Below are positions 1 through 6,268 of a stretch of DNA of 10,305 nt, one piece after another (the first letter of the stretch is position 1; the number at the start of each line of letters is the position of its first letter). The position numbers were made by a program, and so were the translations under genes. Source of the stretch: Ruminococcaceae bacterium UBA1425. Lineage in GTDB: Bacteria > Bacillota > Clostridia > Oscillospirales > Acutalibacteraceae. The stretch lies in assembly GCA_002329365.1 (NCBI GenBank), contig DCUB01000003.1:1-10305 (forward strand), written 5' to 3'. The notes beneath the pieces were generated by a model. It was not told the DNA's origin. It ran no database searches and was given only the letters and a program-made list of their open reading frames with translations.

Positions 1-1287
1 GGTGATTTTAGGTTTCAGACTTGCACCTCCCATGACCGCTTCGGGCGATATTATTTTTCCGGCAATCGCGGAAGCCGCCGCGACGGCGGGGCTTGCAAGG
101 TAGACCTCGCTTTCGGGATGCCCCATGCGCCCGACAAAGTTCCTGTTCGTCGTAGACACGGCGCGCTCGCCCTTCGCGAGGATTCCCATATGTCCGCCTA
201 GACACGGGCCGCAGGTAGGCGTTGAAACAACGCAGCCCGCATTTATGAATGTTTCGACAGCACCTGATTTCAGCGCGTCGAGATATATTTTTTGCGTGGC
301 GGGTATGACTATCGTCCTGCAGCAGGGATGAACATGCCTGCCCTTTAATATCTCCGCGGCGGTTTCGAGGTCCTCGAACCGCCCGTTTGTGCATGAGCCG
401 ATAACAACCTGGTCAACGGCAATTTCACCCACCTCGTCGGCAAAGCAGGTGTTGTCGGGCGAATGCGGCTTTGAAACGACGGGACGAAGCGCAGACAGGT
501 CGATTTCATACTCCGCTTCGTACGCTGCGTCGTCGCCCGCGGCACACGGCACCGTGCGCGTGCGCCTTTCTTTTTCGTATTCAACCGTTTTTTCGTCGGT
601 TTCAAAAATACCGTTTTTCGCGCCTGCCTCGATTGCCATATTTGCGATAGTGAACCTGTCGTCCATTGAAAGGTATCCGACGCCGTCGCCTGTAAATTCC
701 ATTGACTTATATCTCGCTCCGCTGACGCCTATCATACCGATAATGTAAAGGATTATATCCTTGCCGCTTATCCATCTGCCCGGCTTGTTTTTGAGCACGA
801 AGCGTATGCCGGAGGGCACCTTGAGCCACGTTTTGCCCGTAGCCATAGCGAAGGCTATATCGGTGGAGCCCATGCCGGTGGAAAACGCGCCCATAGCGCC
901 ATAGGTGCATGTATGCGAGTCGGCGCCTATTACAAGGTCGCCGCTTCCGACTATGCCCTTTTCGGGAAGCAGGGCATGCTCGATGCCCATTTCGCCCGCG
1001 TCGTAAAAGTGCTTAATATGCCTTTCGCGCGCAAAGCGGCGAACCTCCGCGCACTGTGCGGCGGCCTTTATGTCCTTGCACGGCACAAAGTGGTCCATTA
1101 CAAGCGCTATTTTTTCGCGGTCAAACACATCTTTAAAGCCGTGCTTTTCGAACTCGCTTATGGAAACGGGGGCGGTGATGTCGTTTGCCAGAACGATATC
1201 GACATCGGCGAGCACCATTTCTCCCGCCTTTACCTCGTCCCTGCCGCAGTGCGCCGCTATAATCTTCTGAGTCATTGTCATTGACAT
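1..1287 (-). CDS. leuC: 3-isopropylmalate dehydratase large subunit, 3' end outside window
   Basis: This is the large subunit of isopropylmalate isomerase, which converts 2-isopropylmalate to 3-isopropylmalate in cytosolic leucine synthesis, together with LeuD. The frame is open from ATG 1285-1287 to the left edge (429 codons, no stop seen). Visible aconitase-family motifs are GADSHTCTYGAMG (about residues 121-133), GSCTNGR with Cys299, and TPTCGPCLGG with Cys359 and Cys362. These three cysteines are the expected [4Fe-4S] ligands. The short form (about 420 aa) of clostridia and archaea fits this length, so only a few C-terminal codons should be missing; leuD probably follows outside the window. 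The start directly abuts the leuA stop (TAAATG) and a GGGGAGGGGAG purine tract lies just upstream inside leuA, so translation is probably coupled. Met3 and Met5 are alternative starts, but the first ATG resembles the usual family N-terminus. Confidence 0.95.
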   Translation of the reverse strand, partial: MSMTMTQKIIAAHCGRDEVKAGEMVLADVDIVLANDITAPVSISEFEKHGFKDVFDREKIALVMDHFVPCKDIKAAAQCAEVRRFARERHIKHFYDAGEMGIEHALLPEKGIVGSGDLVIGADSHTCTYGAMGAFSTGMGSTDIAFAMATGKTWLKVPSGIRFVLKNKPGRWISGKDIILYIIGMIGVSGARYKSMEFTGDGVGYLSMDDRFTIANMAIEAGAKNGIFETDEKTVEYEKERRTRTVPCAAGDDAAYEAEYEIDLSALRPVVSKPHSPDNTCFADEVGEIAVDQVVIGSCTNGRFEDLETAAEILKGRHVHPCCRTIVIPATQKIYLDALKSGAVETFINAGCVVSTPTCGPCLGGHMGILAKGERAVSTTNRNFVGRMGHPESEVYLASPAVAAASAIAGKIISPEAVMGGASLKPKIT

Positions 1288-2820
1288 TTATCTCCCCTCC
1301 CCCGAGCCGGAATGGTCAATAAGCTTGTTGAGAGTATGTATATAAGATATGATGCTCGCCTCTATTATATCCGTCGAAACGCCCTTTGCCGAAAAGGTTC
1401 TGTCGCCGTATCTGAGCGTTGTCATAACCTCGCCCAAGCTGTCCTTGCCCTCCGATACAGACTGTATAACATAGTTTTCAAAAACATATTCGGGAGGATT
1501 GACAATTTTGTCAACCGCCTTGTATGCCGCGTCAACGGGACCGTTGCCAAGAGCGACGTCCTCTTTTACCTTGCCGTCTTTTTCAAGCGAAACAACAGCC
1601 GTAGCCGCCTCGGAGTCGCTTGTGTGAACCGAGAAGCTCCTGAGCTTGTAGACGCTCGGCGCCTTTTCGGGCGACATATCCCATACTATTGCCTCGATGT
1701 CGCGGTCGGTCGTTTCCTTTTTCTTGTCGCACAGCTTTTTAAAATCGGCAAAGCAGCGGTTTATTTCCTCCTCCGACAGATTGAAGCCCATCGACACAAG
1801 CTTTTTCTCAAACGCGTGCCTGCCAGAGTGTTTGCCCAAAACAATCTGATTCGTTGGAATTCCCACAGATTCAGGTGTCATGATTTCGTAGGTGCTGCGG
1901 TTTGCCAGCACGCCGTGCTGGTGAATGCCCGCTTCGTGGGCAAACGCGTTTGTTCCGACAATTGGCTTGTTAATGGGAACAGCCCTGCCGATAATTCCGA
2001 AAACGGCTTTGCTCGCCCTGTAAATCTGCGTTGTGTCAATGCGCGTGTCGGCCGGGTAAATATCAGGGCGTGTTTTAATAGCCATGACGACCTCCTCCAT
2101 CGGAGCGTTTCCGGCGCGTTCGCCGAGACCGTTAATTGTGCATTCCACCTGCCTTGCGCCGCCGAGAATGCCGGCAAGCGTGTTTGCCGTTGCCATCCCC
2201 AGATCGTTGTGGCAGTGGACGGAAATTTCAATACCCTCGCATTCGGGAACATCCGCGCGAAGACGCTCTATAATAGAGCGCATTTCGGAGGGCGTGGAAT
2301 AGCCTACCGTGTCGGGAATGTTTATCACGTTCGCCCCGCTTTTAATGGCTGTGCGTACAACGCGCGCGAGAAATTCCGGATCGCTCCTTGTCGCGTCCTC
2401 GGCCGAAAACTCAATATCGCCGCAAAGCGACTTAGCGTAGCGCACCATATTTGCCGTTCTTTCGATTACCTGCTCCGGCGTCATCTTCAGCTTGTACTCC
2501 ATGTGTACTGGCGACGTCGCGATAAAGACGTGAATCCGCGGGGAGACGGCGTTTTTTACTGCCCTGTACGCCGCGTCGATGTCTTTTTCGTTACAACGGG
2601 CGAGCGACGCTACGGTGCAGTTTTTTACATGCGCCGCAACCTCGGAAACGGACTGAAAGTCGCCCGGAGAGGAAGCCGCGAAGCCAGCTTCGATAATGTC
2701 GACGTTCAGCTTTTCAAGTCGTCTCGCAACCTCGATTTTTTCATGCAGGTTCATGCTGCAGCCCGGCGCCTGTTCACCGTCGCGAAGTGTAGTGTCGAAT
2801 ACTTTTACTTGACCTTTCAT
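1288..2820 (-). CDS. leuA: 2-isopropylmalate synthase
   Basis: This enzyme catalyses the committed step of leucine synthesis, condensing acetyl-CoA with 2-oxoisovalerate. The protein is 510 aa, the normal size of the LeuA type 1 family. The N-terminal TIM barrel carries TLRDGEQAPG (residues 11-20), the metal-binding HCHND (202-206) and NGLGERAGN (230-238). After the linker, the C-terminal region from about residue 385 (including GNGPVDAAYKA) is the LeuA dimer/allosteric domain, so leucine feedback inhibition is expected. Homocitrate or citramalate synthase are the main alternatives, but length, C-terminal domain and the adjacent leuC favour LeuA. The ATG start has an ideal GGAAGGAGG site 5 nt upstream. 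It is the first structural gene of the operon and is preceded by a transcription attenuator (see the leader entries), so expression is probably set by leucyl-tRNA supply. Confidence 0.96.
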   Translation of the reverse strand: MKGQVKVFDTTLRDGEQAPGCSMNLHEKIEVARRLEKLNVDIIEAGFAASSPGDFQSVSEVAAHVKNCTVASLARCNEKDIDAAYRAVKNAVSPRIHVFIATSPVHMEYKLKMTPEQVIERTANMVRYAKSLCGDIEFSAEDATRSDPEFLARVVRTAIKSGANVINIPDTVGYSTPSEMRSIIERLRADVPECEGIEISVHCHNDLGMATANTLAGILGGARQVECTINGLGERAGNAPMEEVVMAIKTRPDIYPADTRIDTTQIYRASKAVFGIIGRAVPINKPIVGTNAFAHEAGIHQHGVLANRSTYEIMTPESVGIPTNQIVLGKHSGRHAFEKKLVSMGFNLSEEEINRCFADFKKLCDKKKETTDRDIEAIVWDMSPEKAPSVYKLRSFSVHTSDSEAATAVVSLEKDGKVKEDVALGNGPVDAAYKAVDKIVNPPEYVFENYVIQSVSEGKDSLGEVMTTLRYGDRTFSAKGVSTDIIEASIISYIHTLNKLIDHSGSGEGR

Positions 2821-2833
2821 AGCTTCCTCCTTC
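2821..2833 (-). promoter_or_regulatory. leuA ribosome binding site
   Basis: On the minus strand GGAAGGAGGAAGCT precedes ATG 2820, with 5 nt between GGAGG and the start. The site sits immediately 3' of a GC-rich hairpin (2834-2850), whose last base pair abuts it. Confidence 0.85.
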
Positions 2834-2850
2834 CGGCCGCTTTGCGGCCG
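2834..2850 (-). repeat. GC-rich hairpin abutting leuA Shine-Dalgarno
   Basis: A perfect inverted repeat, CGGCCGC and GCGGCCG with a 3-nt AAA loop on the minus strand, lies between the attenuator terminator and the leuA ribosome binding site. There is no U run after it, so it is not a terminator. It may hold the Shine-Dalgarno single-stranded, protect processed mRNA or modulate initiation; this is inference. Confidence 0.6.
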
Positions 2851-2925
2851 AATAATAATATGTCATGGCTTTTTGCCTTGTGACCTCGTCAATAAACCGA
2901 TATGTGTCATCCTTCACGGGAATAT

Positions 2926-2961
2926 AAAAAACGGCTTGCAGGTGTTGCCCTGCAAGCCGTT
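2926..2961 (-). terminator. Intrinsic terminator of the leu attenuator (segments 3:4)
   Basis: On the minus strand a 13-bp perfect stem (AACGGCTTGCAGG, 2961-2949, with CCTGCAAGCCGTT, 2942-2930) encloses a 6-nt GCAACA loop and runs into TTTTTT. It is a textbook Rho-independent terminator, but it lies 105 nt upstream of leuA inside its own leader, which implies conditional read-through. The 5' arm plus loop can alternatively pair with 3001-3013 inside the leader ORF, which would destroy the terminator. Confidence 0.93.
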
Positions 2962-3080
2962 GAAGTTATCGTCAATAATCCGACAAAATCAATATGCATG
3001 CTGCAGCCAACACGAATCTGAGCCCCCGTCTGATAGTAGAAGAGCGGTAGCTTCGATTAGCGTGTTAAGGACTGCAAGCC
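2930..3080 (-). promoter_or_regulatory. Ribosome-mediated leucine attenuator, mutually exclusive stems
   Basis: Four pairing segments can be traced on the minus-strand RNA. Segment 1 (3077-3055) pairs with segment 2 (3018-3001): GAUU:AAUC, CGUGUU:AACACG, GG:CC and CUGCAG:UUGCAG, about 18 pairs with small bulges. Segment 2 (3013-3001) pairs with segment 3 (2955-2942): GUGUUG:CAACAC and CUGCAG:UUGCAG, 12 pairs with one small internal loop. Segments 3 and 4 form the 13-bp terminator. A ribosome stalled at Leu codons 17-19 would cover the 3' part of segment 1 and leave segment 2, starting 15 nt further on, free to pair with segment 3: antitermination. A ribosome reaching the TGA would cover part of segment 2 and let the terminator form. 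The pairings are read from the sequence; the mechanism is inferred from enterobacterial leu and trp attenuation. Confidence 0.82.
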
Positions 3081-3090
3081 TTGAAATCAT
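2989..3090 (-). CDS. leuL: leu operon leader peptide, 33 aa, leucine-rich
   Basis: This short ORF begins at ATG 3088-3090, about 31 nt after the predicted transcription start, and ends at TGA 2989-2991, 28 nt before the terminator stem. It has 7 Leu in 33 residues, with three in a row at codons 17-19 (CTT CTA CTA, 3042-3034); the context is TALLLSDGG. Codons 5-12 form pairing segment 1 and codons 25-30 form segment 2 of the attenuator, so the position of the translating ribosome would decide which stem forms. A GGAGG lies 13 nt upstream of the ATG, which is longer than optimal and the weakest point of the call. The peptide itself probably has no function beyond being translated. An in-frame ATG at 3180 would lengthen the ORF to 63 codons, but it lies upstream of the promoter. 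The symbol is by analogy with enterobacterial leuL. Confidence 0.8.
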   Translation of the reverse strand: MISRLAVLNTLIEATALLLSDGGSDSCWLQHAY

Positions 3091-3103
3091 TTCGTAAAAA
3101 TAG

Positions 3104-3108
3104 CCTCC
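3104..3108 (-). promoter_or_regulatory. Putative ribosome binding site of the leu leader ORF
   Basis: GGAGG on the minus strand is the only good Shine-Dalgarno in the leader before the terminator. The spacing to ATG 3090 is 13 nt, unusually long. No closer start codon in the leader frame exists. Confidence 0.5.
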
Positions 3109-3127
3109 GTTGTAAGATATTGCATTG

Positions 3128-3156
3128 ATGATAACACATGTACGCCTGGTTGTCAA
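3128..3156 (-). promoter_or_regulatory. leu operon promoter
   Basis: On the minus strand a perfect -35 TTGACA (3156-3151) is separated by 17 bp from TATCAT (3133-3128), a one-mismatch -10. Transcription should start near 3121. That gives a leader of about 300 nt before leuA and places the leader ORF ATG about 31 nt into the RNA. Confidence 0.85.
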
Positions 3157-3181
3157 CAAAAATTTTCGGTTGCCTCGCATA

Positions 3182-3199
3182 CTTTATCATATGATAAAG
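3182..3199. repeat. 18-bp perfect palindrome, possible operator
   Basis: CTTTATCATATGATAAAG is perfectly self-complementary. It lies 25 bp upstream of the leu -35 box, in the 181-bp gap between the two divergent promoters. That position suits a dimeric regulator acting on the leu promoter. No family is recognised and no second copy was noticed in the window. Confidence 0.45.
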
Positions 3200-3336
3200 A
3201 ATTATATTATGACAGATATTTTTTTATTCCTATAATTTGACAATTTTTTTAAATAATGCGCTGTATAATTCGTTATATGAGATACATTACTTATTCTTCC
3301 TGTTATTTAATAAAATAAGATTTTTATGTTTAGTAT
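3200..3336. other. AT-rich divergent intergenic region
   Basis: This stretch between the leu promoter region and the glycosyltransferase promoter is very AT-rich, has no ORF with a ribosome binding site and no clear RNA structure. It contains TTGACA at 3237-3242 and TATAAT at 3264-3269 on the plus strand, but their 21-bp separation is too long for a normal promoter. Runs of T (for example 3220-3226 and 3244-3250) may make it curved or act as UP-like elements. Confidence 0.4.
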
Positions 3337-3364
3337 TTGACAAATTCACATCTTGTGTTATAAT
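3337..3364 (+). promoter_or_regulatory. Promoter of the glycosyltransferase-radical SAM unit
   Basis: A perfect -35 TTGACA (3337-3342) and perfect -10 TATAAT (3359-3364) are spaced by 16 bp. Transcription should start near 3371, giving a 5' UTR of about 27 nt that holds only the ribosome binding site AAAGGTG (3387-3393). Confidence 0.85.
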
Positions 3365-3397
3365 GAGTTCGTAAGAGTATAAACTTAAAGGTGAATT

Positions 3398-4177
3398 ATG
3401 TCAATATCCGTAAGCATTTTTATTATGACTTTTAACGAAACCGATCTTCTGCGTAAAACGCTTAGCATCGTGTTGCGCACCTGCGACCACAACGACCTTT
3501 GCGAGATAGTAATAGTCACCGCGCCAAAATCGACACCTGAAAATCTTAAAACAGCCGAGTCTCTGAAAGGAAGCGGCGGCGATGTCCCCGTATCCGTGTA
3601 CATGCAAAAAAAACCGCATATCGGCAACGCCTGCCGCGAGGCTATTGAAGTCGCGCAGGGAACACACATAATCCTCATGCCCGCCGACGGCGAGATAGAA
3701 ACTGAAGCGGCCGCAAGGATGATTGAGCTTGCAAAGGAGCATCCCGATGCTGTTATTACAACATCCCGCTGGCTGAACGCCGGCAGCTTCAAAGGATACA
3801 ACAGGCTGAAGCTCGTGCTTAATTTCATTTTTAACCGCATGACGGGCATAATGTTCCGCACAAACCTTACCGATGTTTCAAACGTATATCAGATAGCGCC
3901 TCTTTCCACGCTTCGTGCTTTGAACTATACGGAAGAAAAAGAAGCGTTCTATCTTGAATGCGGGCTGAAATTAATCAGGACAGGCTGCAAAATTATTGAA
4001 ATCCCCTGCAAGTGGAGCTTAAGGGACGACGGCAGGGCTAAGACGGAAATCATAAAGTGCATCTCCTATATCGGTACTGCGCTTCGAATTCGTTTTATGC
4101 CATATTCTTATATGTTTAGAGGTGACAACGGTGAAAAGAAACGTCTACTTCGTTCAGGTAAGTTCCGTAATTTGTGA
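3398..4177 (+). CDS. Family 2 glycosyltransferase (GT-A fold)
   Basis: This 259-aa protein is probably a cytosolic glycosyltransferase of the GT2/DPM1-like type, moving a sugar from a nucleotide donor to a lipid-phosphate or glycan acceptor. The N-terminus SVSIFIMTFNETDLLRKTL is the typical GT2 first beta strand and nucleotide-binding loop. ACREAIEVAQGTHIILMPAD (residues 78-97) matches the region leading to the metal-binding DXD; here the motif reads MPADGE, so the first Asp appears to be Pro. The C-terminal LRDDGRAKTEIIKC (208-221) resembles the loop closing the site in polyprenyl-phosphate transferases. There is no signal peptide and no convincing membrane segment, unlike longer GT2 enzymes with C-terminal helices. 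AAAGGTG lies just before the ATG. The gene overlaps the radical SAM gene at its 3' end. Acceptor and sugar are unknown. Confidence 0.85.
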   Translation: MSISVSIFIMTFNETDLLRKTLSIVLRTCDHNDLCEIVIVTAPKSTPENLKTAESLKGSGGDVPVSVYMQKKPHIGNACREAIEVAQGTHIILMPADGEIETEAAARMIELAKEHPDAVITTSRWLNAGSFKGYNRLKLVLNFIFNRMTGIMFRTNLTDVSNVYQIAPLSTLRALNYTEEKEAFYLECGLKLIRTGCKIIEIPCKWSLRDDGRAKTEIIKCISYIGTALRIRFMPYSYMFRGDNGEKKRLLRSGKFRNL

Positions 4178-6140
4178 CAAGACTGATTGTGTCTATCTTC
4201 CTTATTCTGTCAGCTGTATTGCCGCATATGCATGGAACAACACTAAGTTTTCAGAACTGTACCGTTTCGGGAGATTTGTTTTTTTAAGGGAGGACATCGA
4301 AACCTCCGTCGCATCCCTTGAACACCCCTTTGCCGTGGCTTTTTCATGTTATATCTGGAACACCGAGTATAACAAGGCTTACGCAAAAAGGCTGCGCGAG
4401 GTGTGGCCCGACGTAAAAATAATTTTCGGCGGGCATAACATGAGTCCCGACGGCAAATTCCTTGAAGATAACCCGTATATCGACGTTATAGTTCACGGGG
4501 AAGGTGAAGAAACTTTTACGGAGCTGATGTTAGCTTACGACGGCAACAGCGACCTTTCAGGCATTTTGGGGATTTCCTACCGCAGGGAGGACGGAACCGT
4601 CATTACGACCGACCGCAGAAAGCTCTGTGACGTTACGGATTATCCTTCCCCTTATCTTGCCGGTTATTTTGACGATATTGTAAAAGACAAAAAATATAAG
4701 TACTCGATTGTCTGGGAAACAAACCGGGGCTGTCCCAACAGCTGCGCCTTTTGCGACTGGGGAACAATACACTCAAAGGTCAGGTTTTTCCCTATGGAGC
4801 GCCTGCGAAAAGAAATAGAATGGATGGCGGAAAACAAGATAGAATACATTTACGGCGCCGACGCGAATTTCGGAATGTTCAAAAGAGACAACGAAATCGC
4901 CGATTTGCTTATCGATTCAAAAGAAAGAACCGGCTATCCGTGCAAGTTTAAAATGAACTATTCGATTATAAAGAATAAGTCCGTTTTCGAAATTGGCAAA
5001 AAACTGTACGAACACGGCATAAGCAAATTTATGACGCTTTCTTTTCAAAGCATGTCTTCGGATGTTTCCGCCAACATCAACAGACGAAACATGAGGCTTG
5101 ACCATTTTTGCGACCTTATAGAGCAGCATAACGAAGCTGGCCTGCCCGCATATTCGGAGCTGATACTAGGGCTTCCGGGCGAAACCTATGAATCCTTCAC
5201 CGACGGTATCGACACTTTGATTTCCTGCAACCAGCACACCAACGTTGCCGTTTACCCCTGCGTGCTTCTGCCGAACTCGCAGCTCGGCTCCGAAGAATTC
5301 ATCCGCAAATACGGCATCGAAACAAAGAGTAAGCTTAATCTGCATCATCATTGCGTAGCACCGGAGAACGATATTCCCGAATACTCCGATATAATCTTTG
5401 CAACGTCCACCTTAAGTATCGACGACTGGCTGAGGACGTATTTGTTTGCCAAGTGCATAAGTATTTTCCACAATTGCGGTCTTTTACGCGTGCCCGCCAT
5501 TTATGCCCACATTGAAAAAGGAATGTCGTATAAAGCCTTTTACGAGTCGTTTATAGACTGGTCGCTTTCCATGACGTCCGATACGCTAATAGGCTCTGTT
5601 TTTTCCGAGCTTGATGATTATGTGTCAAGCCTGCGGTCCAGTGACGAGCCGTTTTACAGGACGTATGAGGGTATGGGCAACATATTATGGGAATTTGAGG
5701 ATTATGCCTACACAAAAATTGTAATTAAAAAAGAGAGGTTCTACAGGGAAGTCGCAGGTTTCCTGTCACAAATTGAGGAGGACGCCGAAAAGCTTTATGA
5801 CCTTATCGAATACCAGAAGGCGCTGATAAAAAAGCCGGGCGAGCCTGTAACAGAAACAGACCTGCGCTATGATTTTCACTCGTTCTTCCGCTCGGCGGTC
5901 GTCGGCCGCGCCTCTCAGCTTAAAAAGAAGCCGGTTCACCTGCGTTTTACCGACATGAACCCGACAGATACAATAGAGGACTTTATGAGGTATAATATCT
6001 GGTACGGGCGGACGGAGGACGCGCAGCTCTTCACGGGCATAAACAGCCGTGTCGAATATCTTCCGAGCAGGTATTCCGCGGAAAAAATTACTGACAGGTC
6101 TCATGCCGCCGATTATGGTTTGCGCGGCAGCACGGTATAA
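4131..6140 (+). CDS. B12-binding-domain radical SAM protein, unknown substrate
   Basis: This protein of 669 aa from GTG 4131 is a cobalamin-binding-type radical SAM enzyme. The N-terminal 150 residues have the B12-binding fold pattern, ending with IFGGHNMSPD and VIVHGEGEETFTELM. The radical SAM core carries RGCPNSCAFCDWG, a CX3CX2C cluster (Cys201, Cys205, Cys208), then GADANFG and ELILGLPGETYESF. About 270 further residues rich in aromatic and acidic residues match no domain I recognise. Related enzymes methylate unactivated carbons or rearrange natural products, lipids and sugars; which applies here is unknown. GTG 4131 is chosen because AGAGGTG (4118-4124) lies 6 nt upstream; GTG 4122 in the same frame would add three residues but lies inside that site. 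The first 47 nt overlap the glycosyltransferase gene, so the two are probably translationally coupled and act in one pathway. Confidence 0.88.
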   Translation: MKRNVYFVQVSSVICDKTDCVYLPYSVSCIAAYAWNNTKFSELYRFGRFVFLREDIETSVASLEHPFAVAFSCYIWNTEYNKAYAKRLREVWPDVKIIFGGHNMSPDGKFLEDNPYIDVIVHGEGEETFTELMLAYDGNSDLSGILGISYRREDGTVITTDRRKLCDVTDYPSPYLAGYFDDIVKDKKYKYSIVWETNRGCPNSCAFCDWGTIHSKVRFFPMERLRKEIEWMAENKIEYIYGADANFGMFKRDNEIADLLIDSKERTGYPCKFKMNYSIIKNKSVFEIGKKLYEHGISKFMTLSFQSMSSDVSANINRRNMRLDHFCDLIEQHNEAGLPAYSELILGLPGETYESFTDGIDTLISCNQHTNVAVYPCVLLPNSQLGSEEFIRKYGIETKSKLNLHHHCVAPENDIPEYSDIIFATSTLSIDDWLRTYLFAKCISIFHNCGLLRVPAIYAHIEKGMSYKAFYESFIDWSLSMTSDTLIGSVFSELDDYVSSLRSSDEPFYRTYEGMGNILWEFEDYAYTKIVIKKERFYREVAGFLSQIEEDAEKLYDLIEYQKALIKKPGEPVTETDLRYDFHSFFRSAVVGRASQLKKKPVHLRFTDMNPTDTIEDFMRYNIWYGRTEDAQLFTGINSRVEYLPSRYSAEKITDRSHAADYGLRGSTV

Positions 6141-6154
6141 TAAAGCAGCATAAA

Positions 6155-6232
6155 AAACGGTCAGGACACTTCCTGCAACTGTTCTTTCCACAGCTTTGGA
6201 AAGCAGCATGCGGGGATTTGTCCTGACCGTTT
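6155..6232 (+). terminator. Long bidirectional terminator hairpin between convergent genes
   Basis: A 14-bp perfect outer stem (AAACGGTCAGGACA 6155-6168 with TGTCCTGACCGTTT 6219-6232) is followed by TTTGTTTTTA on the plus strand and by TTTTTT on the minus strand. It can therefore end both the radical SAM unit and the GH92 gene. The 50-nt interior also folds: TTCCTGCA 6170-6177 with TGCGGGGA 6209-6216 (two G-U pairs), CTG 6179-6181 with CAG 6204-6206, and CTTTCCA 6184-6190 with TGGAAAG 6197-6203. The G-U pairs form only in plus-strand RNA. Confidence 0.82.
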
Positions 6233-6268
6233 GTTTTTAGGAGCAAGTTAACGCGCTATATACAAACG

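Noticed and set aside
1312..2883. 523-codon open frame on the plus strand opposite leuA
   Set aside because: It is antisense to the whole of leuA, its translation is Arg/Cys/Asn-rich with no family features, and it has no ribosome binding site. It is a shadow of leuA codon bias.
2866..2913. 15-codon ORF between attenuator and leuA (ATG 2911-2913 to TGA 2866-2868)
   Set aside because: It has two Leu codons, but its only purine-rich site (GAAGG) touches the ATG directly, and it lies after the terminator. It is probably chance.
2821..3156. Leucine T-box riboswitch in the leuA leader
   Set aside because: A terminator is present as in T-boxes, but no T-box sequence of the GGTGGNACCGCG kind exists in the leader RNA. 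The antiterminator pairs with the leader ORF instead.
3142..3175. CodY box near the leu promoter
   Set aside because: GAAAATT occurs on the minus strand at 3162-3168, but the best 15-mer there has six mismatches to AATTTTCWGAAAATT, too many to call.
3091..3180. N-terminal extension of the leader ORF to 63 codons
   Set aside because: The upstream ATG at 3180 lies before the promoter and lacks a Shine-Dalgarno. The extension overlaps the -35 and -10 boxes.
3237..3269. Second upstream promoter for the glycosyltransferase unit
   Set aside because: TTGACA and TATAAT are both present, but 21 bp apart. The perfect promoter at 3337-3364 makes it unnecessary.
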